Of a stretch of DNA of 64,000 bases, positions 33,965 to 46,031 are shown piece after piece. Origin of the DNA: Sphagnum compactum (lineage: Eukaryota > Bryophyta > Sphagnopsida > Sphagnales). Each line of letters begins with the position of its first letter. Within the stretch, counting starts at the first letter, position 1. A program made the position numbers and the translations under genes. Location of the stretch: positions 18,778,304-18,842,303 of the forward strand of contig OZ234496.1 of the NCBI GenBank assembly GCA_965153455.1, given 5' to 3'. The notes beneath the pieces are model-generated. The model worked only from the letters and a program-made list of their open reading frames with translations, made no database searches and was not told the DNA's origin.

Positions 33965-34254
33965 CCACTTTCTCTGTATAATTTGCAATCCAACTCCAGT
34001 CTAGACGGTTTCGTGCCTCCGCCACGTCTCGAGTCTCGACTCATCGTTCTCACTCTACACTCCTCGAGATTCTCTTTCTCTAGTCTCCGCTAGACTGTTG
34101 TTCTAGCTCGAGAATTCTAGCTCATCATCAGTCTGCATTGGATTGATTCGATCTCATTATAAATTTGTTTGCTCTTTTGCACATTATTACGTCCGGCAGC
34201 TGCTTAGCATTACTGATCTGTCTTACCAGCTGATCGATATAGTTTGCATTTACA

Positions 34255-35079
34255 ATGGCGGCGAAGACTGTGATGATGACCACGTTGGTGGCCGTTGTCA
34301 GCATTCTACTCATTTGCATGAGCGGATCAGTTAGTGCGCACACGCACAAGACCCACAACGTGACGTTTTTCTTTCAGGAGTCTATCTTGGTACCTAATCC
34401 CACCGGTTTGGTGGTGGCCGGACCTGGAGGTGACCTGACCAAACTCCAGCAGGGTGTGATCATTGTGGTGGACAATGTTATCACACAGACAGCTGACCCT
34501 AACTCCAAACCACTTGGCAAGTTCCAGGCACAGTACGTGCTGGACGGAAGCATCAAGTACCGCGTACAGGCCACTGTTATCATCGACTTTCCCGGAGATC
34601 TGGTCGAAACCACTTATGAAGTATGTGATTCCAAGATTTCAACCTACGATCATGACGTGTTGTCAGTTTATACCTACTAGCTATCTCTCGAGATCTGCAC
34701 ATCATTTATAAGTTGAACAGCTGAACTAGCTAAGTCGTTGAACAGTTATTTTGCACTGTGGATCAAGTTTCTTTTTGAAGAGTTGAGAACGTGCAAATCT
34801 TGGCAAACTCTGTCTTTTCTTTTCTCCTGTTGCGGAGAGCTGATCGTCTCTATATGACATACTTTAACGAACTGATGATCATGGCCGTGACTGCAGATTT
34901 TGGGGCAGCGCACATCGTTCAACTCAACAGACGACAGGACACTTGCAGTGGTGGCAGGAACCGGCTTCTTTTTGGGCCAGCATGGATACGCCGTGGCCCA
35001 TACTGTATCGCAGAAGCTGTTCGGAACTAACGGTGCCCAGATTAACGTCCAGAAATGGACACTTGTTGTGGGCAAGTAG
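34255..35079 (+). CDS. dirigent-family protein C (two exons)
   Basis: Exon 1 is 34255-34620 (122 codons), exon 2 is 34897-35079 (60 codons and TAG). The 276-nt intron starts GTATGT after TYE (phase 0) and ends GACTGCAG. The 182-residue product has a secretion leader (MAAKTVMMTTLVAVVSILLI), then NVTFFFQESILV, GPGGDLTKLQQGVIIVVDN, TADPNSKPLGKFQAQYV, ILGQRTSFNSTDDRTLAV, AGTGFFLGQHGYAVAHT and KWTLVVGK. The same family role as B: apoplastic guidance of phenoxy-radical coupling, substrate unknown. It differs from B in a handful of residues (for example LFGTNGAQIN for LYGTNGAQVN) and its intron is 33 nt longer. The pair diverge with about 11 kb between start codons, an interval containing a LINE and a satellite. 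Confidence 0.93.
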
Positions 35080-35191
35080 CTAGCTCGACGACCCGCATTT
35101 TCGGCGTCTAGATGACTAGAGTCATGTAGAATCTAGCTCATCACCATGAAATCATGTGTTTCCCAACTTCCGTCCCTGGTGGGCGCACAGC

Positions 35192-35197
35192 AATAAA
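35192..35197 (+). terminator. poly(A) signal of dirigent gene C
   Basis: AATAAA about 113 bp after the stop codon in a 3' UTR conserved with gene B. Confidence 0.6.
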
Positions 35198-35253
35198 GTT
35201 GTTACTTCTCAAGTCACTCAATTCTTACGTATTGAGCTTCGACACCATAACTT

Positions 35254-37200
35254 GGCAACATCATAAGTATAGTCTCATTAGGATTTAGATTGTACAGGGT
35301 CTAGTCTGCATTACACTTCTACGCTCCTCGATCGTGCAACATTTTTTACCCTTCTCAGCTTCTGGAGGGTACAACATTTGTTCGTGGGACAACTAACACT
35401 GACGATGATGTGACTCATGTCCTCGTTCATGGCTTGTTTGGTGTGCTGACCTAAAATCTTTGTCGCGAACTGAGCTTTTGAGCTCTTGCCAAAATCGGAT
35501 CCATTCCGGGAGTTCCAATTCTAGATAGGAGCCTGCATAATGCTCTTTCTGCAAACGCATGGCGTCATGCATGTAGTTCCGGCAGAAGGTCGAGTTTCGC
35601 TTCAAACCAAAAATAATCATCAAGATGTACAACCCCCAACAAATGTCATGAAGACCCCATCCCTAGTCTAACCATTTGTCAAATCTAGTTGGAATGGGGA
35701 CAAGATCCCTGCATATATTTTCTTCTCACAATCATGCTATTATCTCTTCCACCACCTATCGGTAGAAGAGAGAAAGTTCTCCAAAAAACGACAAAAAGAA
35801 CTCAGGCTACTAGCAGTGACGACGTAGCCTCAAGCACTTTATGATTGTTTTTTATCACCAATAATTAAGATATAGATTAGGTTCGAATTCTCTAGTAATG
35901 CTAACTAGTGTGACTTTCAGCAGTTTTTTGCACATTTCGCCACAATTCACAACATCGATAGTAAGGCTCTTTCTGCAAGCTGGAAATCATCCGCTCTCCA
36001 GGCATCATAGATGTTACTCTACACTACCACGCGGAATCTGGGGGATACCAGCACAGTCCACCCGCATTACCGACAAGAAATTTAGGCTCGACTAGATCGG
36101 AACTACTAGGCCAGAAAAGGCAACTAGAGACAGACGAGCACATGGCTAGGATCGTAGGACATAGTCTTCTGTGTCCGGGATTTTCTCACAGATTCTGCTG
36201 ATCTCTTTTTGCAACCGGTGTGGGGTCCATATGCGTAAACAAGATGCATGCATCTGCATTTTGAGACTGACAGGAAACTCCAACGCCAATATTGAATGAT
36301 TTTGGTTTTTACCATTTCAACCCTTGCACTGTTTCTTCAGGATAAAAGCGTCTAACGAAAATAGCTAGTTATATTCAGCTATATTCAGCTAGTAGTATAT
36401 TAATCGACGCTCATGTCTCCACTAGCACACGCCTGTTGCAGAGTCAAGTAGAAAGTGAAAGAAAAGTATTGCCGAATGCCACTTAAGAATCCCTTTCTCT
36501 TTCTATTTTAGATCTTCAAATTATATAAGAGCTTTCCATTCACAGCGTACTAGGCACTGTGAAGTACTAACAAACCTCCTAACGAGGTCCTTTCCCTTCA
36601 CTGTGTTACACACTGCACACTAGTCAGTAACTCCAGACTTCACGTCAGGCCGCAGGCTTATCCACGAGCTTTAGCAAGCAGCCTAGCTAGAATCTAGAAT
36701 CAAGGTATAATAAGTCAAGCATTGTGCAGTGGATAGAAAGTCAAGCCCACGTCCCTGACGAGAATAGAATTGATGAAGCAAAATTGGGAACGTCGCGTAC
36801 ACTGTGCAATGTACAGCGAGTTGTACGCAGGAGCTTTGCTAACAATTAATAGCATAATTATGTACTTAAATAAGCTACTACCTAGCCGCCAGGACAGTAT
36901 AGCTGCCGAAAACTCTGGGGAAGGGCTTATCTTTAAACTGCTTTGATCTGAACCTGTGCAAAGACTTTGAGATCTGATGCATCGACGACGCAGATTGTTA
37001 GAGACAGCTAGCTAGCACGACTAAGCAAAAAGTTATCAATTTGCCACTGGATCTGCTGTCATGTGGGTCCTCGCCATTTACAGTTTCCAACTTGCTGTCA
37101 GCATGAGGAATTTGCCTAGCTACATGGGTGGGTCAGGAAAAGATGGGAATCTACATACTTGCAGTAGGGTATATGCAGTGTAGGGAACATATGCAAGATC
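35254..37200. other. no gene confirmed; one protein-like minus ORF and a lone TATA-like site
   Basis: A 79-codon minus-strand ORF (35632-35393) reads less repetitively than most (RNYMHDAMRLQKEH) but matches no family I know. A TATA-like attatataagagc stands at about 36518-36530 (+) with no ORF downstream; a noncoding or lost gene is possible. Confidence 0.4.
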
Positions 37201-37212
37201 AGTTTATCGGTG

Positions 37213-37420
37213 TGTGGACTTTTGTGGTTTTGTACCAGGGAGGATCCAACTGCCAGAACAAGAAAGCTACCCGTGACTACCTTCCCCAGCCACTTCCCTC
37301 CATGTGCAAAGATTAGTCGATACTTGGACTCTTGTTGTACAGGTCTTGTACGGGGTAGAAGCCAACTGCTGGCAGCACGAAGAAAGTTCCCCATGACTAC
37401 CTTCCCGAGCCACTTTGCCG
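37213..37420 (+). repeat. 120-bp tandem duplication
   Basis: agaaagctacccgtgactac (37261) and agaaagttccccatgactac (37381) are 120 bp apart; upstream words (ttgtacc/ttgtacg, ccaactgc) keep the same spacing. Confidence 0.7.
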
Positions 37421-39600
37421 AGTTGCCGCGAAACTCAAGGAAAAAAGTCACCCCTATTATCGCCAATTCCAGTTTCTAATATGGGACACGGGATTGTTTG
37501 TTTTTTGATCTCTCTAGTTGTGTTTTAGTGTGACCTTGAAGGACCCACAAGTTTCTAGTTTTGTCTACAATTACCACTTCAAAGGGCCTGTCAGCAATTA
37601 TCATTTCAAATATTGTAATGCCCTTGGGTGAAATTTTTAACTCTATGGAAAGCGGGTCTTAAAACATGGGATTTTTGTGGGTCTTAAAATACGGGATTTC
37701 CCTCCCAGAATTTCGGAGTTTCATCGGGAAATTGCATTGTGGCTTCATCCTCAGCTGGGTATCCGCTGGATTCCAACTGCCAGTTGACGGGTACAAATAT
37801 ATGGACCAATACTGCTGTCCATGTATGCACCTACCGCACATGACTCGTATCCCAGTGGACAACCTTTTACTGACTAGGCAGCTGGAAATCGACCTGGTCC
37901 AAGTTTCTACCAATTCCCCCTTGGGTACCTGGCCATTACGCTGGGTAACTCCCTTGAGGACTCCCCAAAACACTCGGCCCCACCCTCGGCTTTGGCCCCA
38001 AGGCCGATTCTTTCAAGATCTCCCTGCTACTACGAGGGAGTTACCCTTCACTTATATGATGTAGGTACTCCGCACCGCAAGGATTAATTCTAGTTTGTTT
38101 CTAAGACTTCCTGGAGTTTTCAAACTTGGTTATTAAATTTGGACCATTTTCAACTTCCCCAACCCCTGCCCAGAAAACTTTCTTTCTTTTTATTTTGTCA
38201 CATTGACTTAAAGCCCAAGTTCATTGGTTGCTACTAGTCTTGGCCAATTCCTCAAATGGATGTAGTCACAATAAAACGAGCAAAAGGATGTTGAATGACA
38301 AAGAAAATCAAAATTGAAAAAACATTTATGTTTTATCATTTAAAGTCATGGCAATCATGATAAATTGTTCTTTTTAAATTCATATGAATGTTAAAAAATT
38401 CAAATCAAAAATCTATTTGATAAAATTTTAATTTAAGTTTCGATTTAGGACTTTTGAAACTGCACACCTATTGCGTTGAAAGGAATTAATTTTACAAAGG
38501 AATATCAAAAGCACTCATGTAATTTTTAAATTTTGATAAAAAAAAATTTAAGAAAATAAAGACCTTTTAGTCACATTCAAAAAGCACTCATACCCTAAGA
38601 TATGTGAAAATTTAAAACTTTAAAAATTCAAAGAACTTTGCAAAATCGATCCAAAAAATTTTAACTGGATAAAAATGTAAAATTTCAATTTTTGGTTATA
38701 ATTTGAAATTATTATCATTTTTAAAGACGATATATTGAATTTATAAAGAATCAACATATTTTCAAAAATTTATATTTATTTGAATTATAAACAAAAAAAA
38801 ACATGTCATTTACTTGAAAAATTATAAACATTTATTATAACAATTTACAAAAACAATTGTTCAAAAATTTATTTATATGAAAAAGTTATTTTTAGGCAAA
38901 AAAAATGTAGTCTTTTTCTAAAGTAACGTTGTTGGCTTGTTTTATCTCATTTGCACCCAAGTGGACTCAATTATTAGAGGTCAGTTCTGATCTAGTTTTA
39001 GAATCAAGTCTACAATTAGATGAAATTGGAACTGGATCAAAGAGGGGGGGGGGGTTGGTTATAGAATGAAATTGGAACCACCCTTGGGTTATGGCATTGG
39101 AGGTATTTGGAACAAGACCTCAAATTCAATTCCAAACTTGTTTGAAAACCAAAATTTAACTGAATTTATCTTTAAATTCAATTCTAATTTTAGGGTTTAG
39201 GGAGTTTTTCTCTTTTTGAAAAAGTTGAAGCATCTTCCTCATTTGTGACTTTCATTTGTGTTTCTTATTTCTTCAAGCTTTGATGTTCAAAAAAAGGTTG
39301 TGAGTTCTTAAATTGACGTGCTTCAAGTTTTGTTTGAAATTTTCACATTCAAGAAAGAAGATGTTAGATTGAAACTTGATTTCAAACTTCAAGTTTTTTT
39401 TTTGGGTCTTTTTTCATGTTCCTAACATTGATTTCAAGTAAGTTATGTACTTAACTAACAACCATCATGTTGTCGATCATCTTTTCAATTCTCATGTTGT
39501 TCCTTGTATTTAGATTCTATGGTCGGCCTTTTATTGTCCACTGTTAACTTTTTATTTGTTTTTGTTTTGTGGGAGTGATTTGTGCAAGAGTGATGATGGT
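37421..39600. other. unrecognised ORF then AT-rich DNA
   Basis: A 132-codon ORF at 37666-38064 (+) has no recognised domain. A 12-bp inverted repeat (gggtaactccct at 37943, agggagttaccc at 38035) lies within it. From 38070 the DNA is AT-rich and empty. Confidence 0.4.
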
Positions 39601-39629
39601 GATGACAAGGGGGCGATTATGATTGGGGT

Positions 39630-39800
39630 GACAACAATGGTGGTGATGGCAATATTTTTTTTTGGTGAATTTTCTTAGTCCTCATATTACTCATTGTCTC
39701 CCTAGTTGTCATCTTGTTGTTCGTTGTCTCCTTAATTATTCTTTTATTGCTCATTATCTCCTTGATTGTTTTGTTGTTGTTCATCGTCTCCCTAGTCATC
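39630..39800 (+). repeat. degenerate gttgttc/tctccctag repeat
   Basis: tcattgtctccctag-like words recur about every 30-39 bp (39690, 39722, 39752, 39780). Minus-strand reading gives a Thr/Asn/Met-rich ORF that is a repeat by-product. Confidence 0.6.
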
Positions 39801-39899
39801 TTGTTTCATTGTTGTAAACCTTGTGGCAATTGAAAAATGGAGATTAGCATTTTTAAATTCTAAACTATAACCCCAAGATATGATGAACTTTCAAAATTA

Positions 39900-40480
39900 T
39901 TAGGATTTGTGTTTAAGGTTCCTTTTTTGTAATGCCACTTTGATTTAAGTTTTTCTTGTACCTTGAATTAAAGTTTTTGGGGTTTGAAACAATCTTGAAT
40001 TGGGGTTTAAAATTTGGGGTTGCATTAGGTGTTTTTGAGGTTTAAAACAATTTTGATTGGGATTTAAATTTTGGGGCCAAATTAGGGTTTTTTTGGGGTT
40101 TAAATAGCCTTGAATTGGGATCTAAATAGGGTTTTGGTGGGATTGGAAAAAAAATTCTGAGGTTTGAAATAAGGTTTTTTTGGGATTAAATGGTTTTTTA
40201 AGGAGTCAAAAGTAGGGTTTTTTGTGATTAAATTATGATTTTCAGTGGATCTAAAATAATTTTTTGGAACAAAAATAGGGTTTTATGGGGGTTTGATGGG
40301 GGTTTTTCAAAGTCTCAAAGAAGGTTTTTTAGGGTTGAAATAAGGATTTTTTTAAGGGTTTGAAGTAAAGTTTTTGGTTCTGAAATAAAGTTATTTTGGG
40401 GTTAGTGTCAGATTTTTTGAAGGGTTTGAATAAGGGTTTTTTTGGGGATGTAAGTTAGAATTGGGGGTCTTCAAAGGTGG
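39900..40480 (+). repeat. G/T-rich degenerate repeat with ggggttt and agggttt words
   Basis: About 20 loosely spaced copies of ttttggggtttaaa or tagggtttt. Strand bias is strong. Resembles, but does not equal, interstitial telomere repeats. Confidence 0.55.
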
Positions 40481-41527
40481 TAAGAGGCCATATTTAAAAA
40501 TTGAAACCAAAATCACTCCTTTAATTCAAAATTCAAAATTGAAACCAAAATCCCATATTGAAATAAAAAAGAATCAAAACTAATTCCTTCAAAAATGTTA
40601 AAAGCCAAAACCAAATAATCCTCCTAGAATTGGGGAATTGGCCAACAATGGTAAATTAGTTAACATTGTGTTTCAATTCCCAAATTTATGGTTTTTTTTT
40701 TTTTAATTTCATGTTAACTTAACACTTATTTAACATTGGTTTAACATTGTGTGTCATGTAAGATTCCACCTAGGATTTGATGCTAAAACCATTTTTTGTA
40801 TGAATGCAACAAAAAAAACTTGTCTTTCCTAACATTGACTTATCACTTGGGTAACATTAGATGTGATTGGAGGTCAAATAAAGTGCTAGGAGTGGAACAT
40901 TCACCAAATAAAAGCCTAGGTCATAATGGATTTGATCCAAAAACAACATTGTGTTTGTTCTCTTATTCTACATTTAGTGGTGGAGAAGGTTTGTTAATGG
41001 GAGCATTCCCATAATGAAGAGTCCACTTGAGGCAAGAGTTGAAGATGGATGTCGAATTCTAGGTATAACTTGTTTAAAGGCCTTATCACACGTAAAGAAT
41101 TGGGCTAAAGTTTATTTATAGCATCACAACAAACAAAAGCAAAAACGACAAATATGTAAAAGAAAGGAAGGAGGAACCTTACAAAGCATAAGGTCCCACC
41201 TTGCAACATAAGCTATTCACATACTTTTTGAAGGTGATCTTTATCTGTAGGTAAAGCGCAAGGGGGCAAGATTTATGGGGAAAATGCCTCACAAGGCAAC
41301 ACCAAGCATGGGCCTAATTCTTGTGAAAGCCATCCCTAAGGTTTTTTACCTTGGTGTTTTTTCCAAAAATTTCCATTATATGTGGCAAATACCTTTCAGA
41401 TGTCCACCAGGTATCACAAGAAAATGGTAACAAGCATTTGAAAAACCATAATTCCCACCTGTAGATTAGGTTGTGTAAGCCAATTCACAATTACATTAAA
41501 ACAAATTGCATGCATAGATTTCTAGAT
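40481..41527. other. no gene recognised
   Basis: AT-rich DNA with only short ORFs. Confidence 0.5.
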
Positions 41528-42079
41528 TAGTGTTGTGCGATTCTTTTTTTTTTAAACCTTCGGTACCACATTAAAAAATTTGAAGGTTCTCCAACTGCAA
41601 GTTTGAGCCCAATTTTTTTCTTTTTAAAATCTTGCAGTTTTAATTTTAACACATTTATTCAAATTCAAAAACCTCTAGGCCCAATTCAAAACCGAATCCA
41701 ATTTCATGTAAACATTACACACTTCTCTATGCCAGATATTGTATAAATAGAAAGTTTTATATCAAATTAAAATCAAGGTTTATAACGATATGGAGTTCAA
41801 CAATTAATAAAAATTAAAATTCAACTTTGAAATTGAGGCTACTTGTCAACCTATTTGTCAATTTTTCAAATAAAAAGTCAACTTACCTACTTAAAGAACC
41901 AGCCTTTATTTTTAAGAATGTCTTTTCATGATTTTAATTTTGAATTTGGATCTAGCAAAAGACTAGTTCCAAATGTTTAGTTCTTGTGCAAGTTTCAAAA
42001 AAAATATGTGAGCTCAAATATGGCTCATAGCTTTAACCCCCGATTTTGACACTAGAAACCGGATACCTTCACAACACTA
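41528..42079 (+). mobile_element. hAT-like MITE with perfect 10-bp terminal inverted repeats
   Basis: Starts TAGTGTTGTG and ends CACAACACTA, its exact reverse complement, obeying YARNG. The 552-bp interior has no coding capacity. Flanks (ttctagat and ttttttac) do not match, so the target duplication is lost or the borders are wrong. Confidence 0.5.
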
Positions 42080-43500
42080 TTTTTTACCCTTTTAAACTTC
42101 CCTCCAACTACACTTCACCTGCATACATAATTTTGCACAGCCTATAGGGTAGAACCACCCATCACTGAACACATACTTGTCATCAAACACTTTTCAATAT
42201 TCTCCTAATTCTTTGGCCAAATTGAACAACTTTTGTGTCAGCGGATGTGCAAACTAGAGAGTTACAAATGTGAGAAATAAAGGAGCAATGCAGAAAATAC
42301 AGGAAGAGGATGAATGATAGTTTTTTTCAATTTTTTTGAAAAAATGACTCTGGACCGCTCTCTAGTTCCAGCCATACCTTCCTCATTTTTGGTCCCTCTT
42401 GAGTGATTTAAAACCTAATGCATGCGCCAACTAGGACTTACAAAACTTTTTGGTACTCCAGAAGCAAAGAGGCAACAATCAAAGATTGTAAGCTTGAAAT
42501 CCTAATTTGTTTAAGCCACCCATCATCAAACACTGAACCCCTTTACATCAAACAACCCATATCTTGCCGATTCCTTAACAAAATTGAGAGAATTTTCGGC
42601 CATTGGAAGCGCTAGGTGGAGGGCTAAAAAAATTATTGGAACTTCAGAATCAGAGGAACAATGTGTTAGGATTCTAACTCATTTCAGTTCTTAAGTGTTT
42701 GCTCACCAGCCTATCTACCCTTTACGTTTACCAGGTTCAAATTTTTTTTGACCTTTAGGCTTTACCTGGCTGATATATGTTTCAGGCTTTTATATTTACC
42801 CTTCCCTGTCTGGTATATTAAAATGGATATACCCACCCAACCCCCATGTAAGTGCATTTCAAAACAGAAGAGCTTATTATGTGACCCCCCCCCCCCTCCC
42901 CCCCCCTCCCCTCCCCTATAATGGCAAAAAAATTCGGTAAGGCTTTACATGAAGGAAGCTAGCTTCCAAAAGGAAGGAAGAATATGCAGGGAAATTAGTT
43001 GCAAATTACAACATATTTTGTGATATTTTACTTTAGTTTGATTCAGTTGTAAATCTTTTTTATACCAGAGAATAATCTGCAACACATATACCAAATAGCA
43101 TGGGAACCTTGCAATGCAAAATTTGACCATTTTCCATTAACCATGCACATGGCCAATTCCAATTTCCCACTTCTCATGTCAAATTTTCATCTTGGAGTTA
43201 GAAAATAGTTGTTTTTACCAATAGTTGATGGGTGTGGGATAAAAAGCACATACCCAATGCTCATATGCTTCTCTTGCCAATTCTTAGGTAATGGAGTGAG
43301 ACTTGTATTGTCCAAAATAAAGGAATTACTTGATCAACTATCCACAGCTTTGGGTTTCTATGACATAAATACCCAACTCTTCTGGTCCAGAAGAAGATTA
43401 GCTAAAGTGACCTCCTTGCGCTAACTGGCCTACAAACTTTGTGTCTAAAAAGAGAACAGGGGAGAGTACCCTTTCTTGGTCAATAGCAGCAACATAGTTA
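42080..43500. other. no gene; poly-C tract at 42885-42917
   Basis: Weak internal similarity between about 42150 and 42500 (acccatca...catcaaaca...). The C-run with scattered T could form quadruplex or i-motif structures. ORF 43209-43424 (+) has no motif. Confidence 0.45.
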
Positions 43501-46031
43501 CACCCTAAGTCTCACAGCATCCCACTCTATTTCTCACTATTCATCACTTAAAACACACACAAGTTGCATCCAAGAGTTCTCTCACTCACACAGTTGCAAA
43601 ACCCAATGTTGCTCTCTCACAGACAGCTAGCAACTGGGCCTTCCTTAGGCCTTACTCTCAGAATCCCTCATAACTACAATGAGAACAACTGGGCAGCACT
43701 AAGAACTCCAAAGCACACAAACATGTGAACCCCAACTTTACGCAGCAGAAAACAAAAAGAAAACTTGGTCATTCATCAACAGTTTTGTACATCATGTCCC
43801 CAGTGCAGCTATCATTCTTCAACTAGCTCCCTCAGTGTAGAAAAATTAGGTCCCTTTGCTAACTCACTCAATCTCCTATCCCTGCCCTTCCACCTCTAGA
43901 AAAATTTTATCCACATGCCAATCCATTTCCCCACTCCATAATCTCCAGAAGCAACCAATGCTACATTTTTTGAGCTTCAGCAGCATGTTTCCTTTAGTGA
44001 ACGTGGTATCGCTTCCCTCTGAGTTTTGCCACCATCTCCTCTATGAGTAATTGCACCCCATGGTGATGCCTCTACTCAGGACCTTGTACAAGCAGCACAC
44101 AAAAAAGTAGTATTCTCAGCCAACTTATTACACCATAAGTGCAACCAAAAAATCCTGTAGCCAGGTTCAAAAAATTTGAGAGTGCCATTTTCACATTACA
44201 CTTGATTAAGGATCATCTTGATCATTTCATACTAATGTTGAAGTGAGAATTCATAGACTATAAAATGGTTTCCTAAAACCCCAAGTGTTAAAAGGTTGAA
44301 ATGCTAACTAAACCCCCAAGGAATTGCTGGACCATCTTCATATTTTCTCCACTTGCCAGTCCAATATCTTAATCATGTATGCTATGAACATAATGCACCA
44401 AGTTCAATCCTGAACCACTACAACTCTGTGCACCTCATGAATGATAAACATCGCACTTACAAGAGGATCAATGTGCCTTCTTGCAAAGCTCTTTCCTTCA
44501 TGCACTGCACCAGAGCTCAGTAATCTGTAAGCAAAATAATCTCCTTTTTCCTTTGGGGTTTGAGCACAATAGAGATGTTCCTGTAGGTAATTAATTGCTG
44601 GAAAAATTAGAGTTGTGTGAAGATGATTCACCAAAATGTGCATTTGCCAAAAAGTCACTAGATTTGTCACAGCCAAGATATGTGTATATCCTAAACATGA
44701 AATAAAACTGATAAAAAGAGCTCCAAATATCAGCTGGAGATATGTTGCAAATAATTTTGAAACATTCTTATGTTTCTTCTATGTCCATTTTGTCAGTCAT
44801 CTTTGTCACTCCCAAATTGCATTTGCATTCTGACACAGCTCATGAGAGCACAGAAAGAAGAGAGCATCTGAACATAATTCTTGTCATTCCTCGAGATTGA
44901 AAGGCTCCCAATCAAGGCATGATTACCTTTCTGGCATCATTATGGTAGATTGTCCCATTCTGCTGTTTGGTTGATGTTGTTATGTGTCAACAGCACTCAA
45001 TGAATCACTACCCCAAGACTTAGTACTGGACAACTCAATCAGTTGTGTGTTCATTTGTTTTATACTTGAACTGCTCAGAAAAACCTCAATGATCCTTGAA
45101 TCCATGCGAAATTGTAGTGTCTAGGAGCTGCTGTCAACAAACACACAGTGATCCAAACAGTACTTTCTTGCAGGACATCAACTGCAATAAAATGGGTGAT
45201 ACTTTTGCCCAGACCATTGACATCGAGCAAATCCAGGCACATTATTGCACTGTCGATGACAGATTCCTCTCAACCTGTAGGCAATAGTGTTCTTAGCTAA
45301 AACATATGTCTTCATCAGTACTGACAATTTCTCAACATTATTCAACTTGAATAGTAGAATTGAGAGATGACCAAGATGACCAACTTACAAGGAGGAACTT
45401 TCAAATCAACAATCCAACAGCAACAAATCAGTGAGCATGAAGACAAGGAACCTAAAGCTGAAAGAACAAATTGAAACAAAACCAAAAACTGAGGAAGGGT
45501 TTGAAAAACAGAAGCAGTAATAGACATGTTGTGGGAGCAACACATGTGTATAGTACCCACTGCCCACAATCACATTCCCACTACTCAAAGCAGAGGATGG
45601 AGAACAAATGAGAGAAATTTCACAGAGGTAGTTTGGGAATCCACACAAGTGCTTTCTGAAATGACCCAATAGTCAAGTGCAACAGCAAATTGCACAACTC
45701 TGAATCAGTAACTTATTGTGGTCGGGAGTGGAATAATTTCTAATGTAGCAGAAACCCCTTGGGGAGTCTCAAATTCCACCAAGTTTCCAAAATAACTCTG
45801 TACATAACAGAAAGAGGCACCAACTAGGTATGTGGTACAAATGGGTAGTGGAAGGAAATCAAAACTGAAGGAGGCTCCATTGCTGCTTTTGCAGTGGTAC
45901 CACATCTGGTAAGGGTGCTCAACTCTAGCAACATAATTATACTATCAGGCATGCTCTTCAGAGTCATCTGATCAGGCATGCTACAACCAAAATGAGCTTG
46001 ATGTAGCAATTGACAAGAAGGACTTCTGACA
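43501..46031. other. unique-looking DNA, part probably 3' UTR of the PPR gene
   Basis: Balanced base composition and few repeats distinguish it from neighbouring AT-rich DNA. The part next to 46031 would be the 3' UTR of the minus-strand PPR gene. No ORF with a motif. Confidence 0.4.

Larger units (their letters stand above)
33812..35253 (+). repeat. inverted duplication, right arm (dirigent gene C unit)
   Basis: Opposite-orientation partner of 21997-23397. Homology begins at cttgtcacg...ggtgtggcaatgc and ends about gacaccat past the poly(A) signal. Confidence 0.85.

Noticed and set aside
34746-35075. Minus-strand ORF over dirigent C exon 2 (and its mirror at 22148-22528)
   Set aside because: Antisense shadow of the conserved coding exon in both copies.
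37666-38064. 132-codon ORF
   Set aside because: No recognised domain and overlapping ORFs of similar size on the other strand.
39900-40480. Interstitial telomere
   Set aside because: Words vary between agggttt, ggggttt and gaggttt without the regular 7-bp period of plant telomere repeats.
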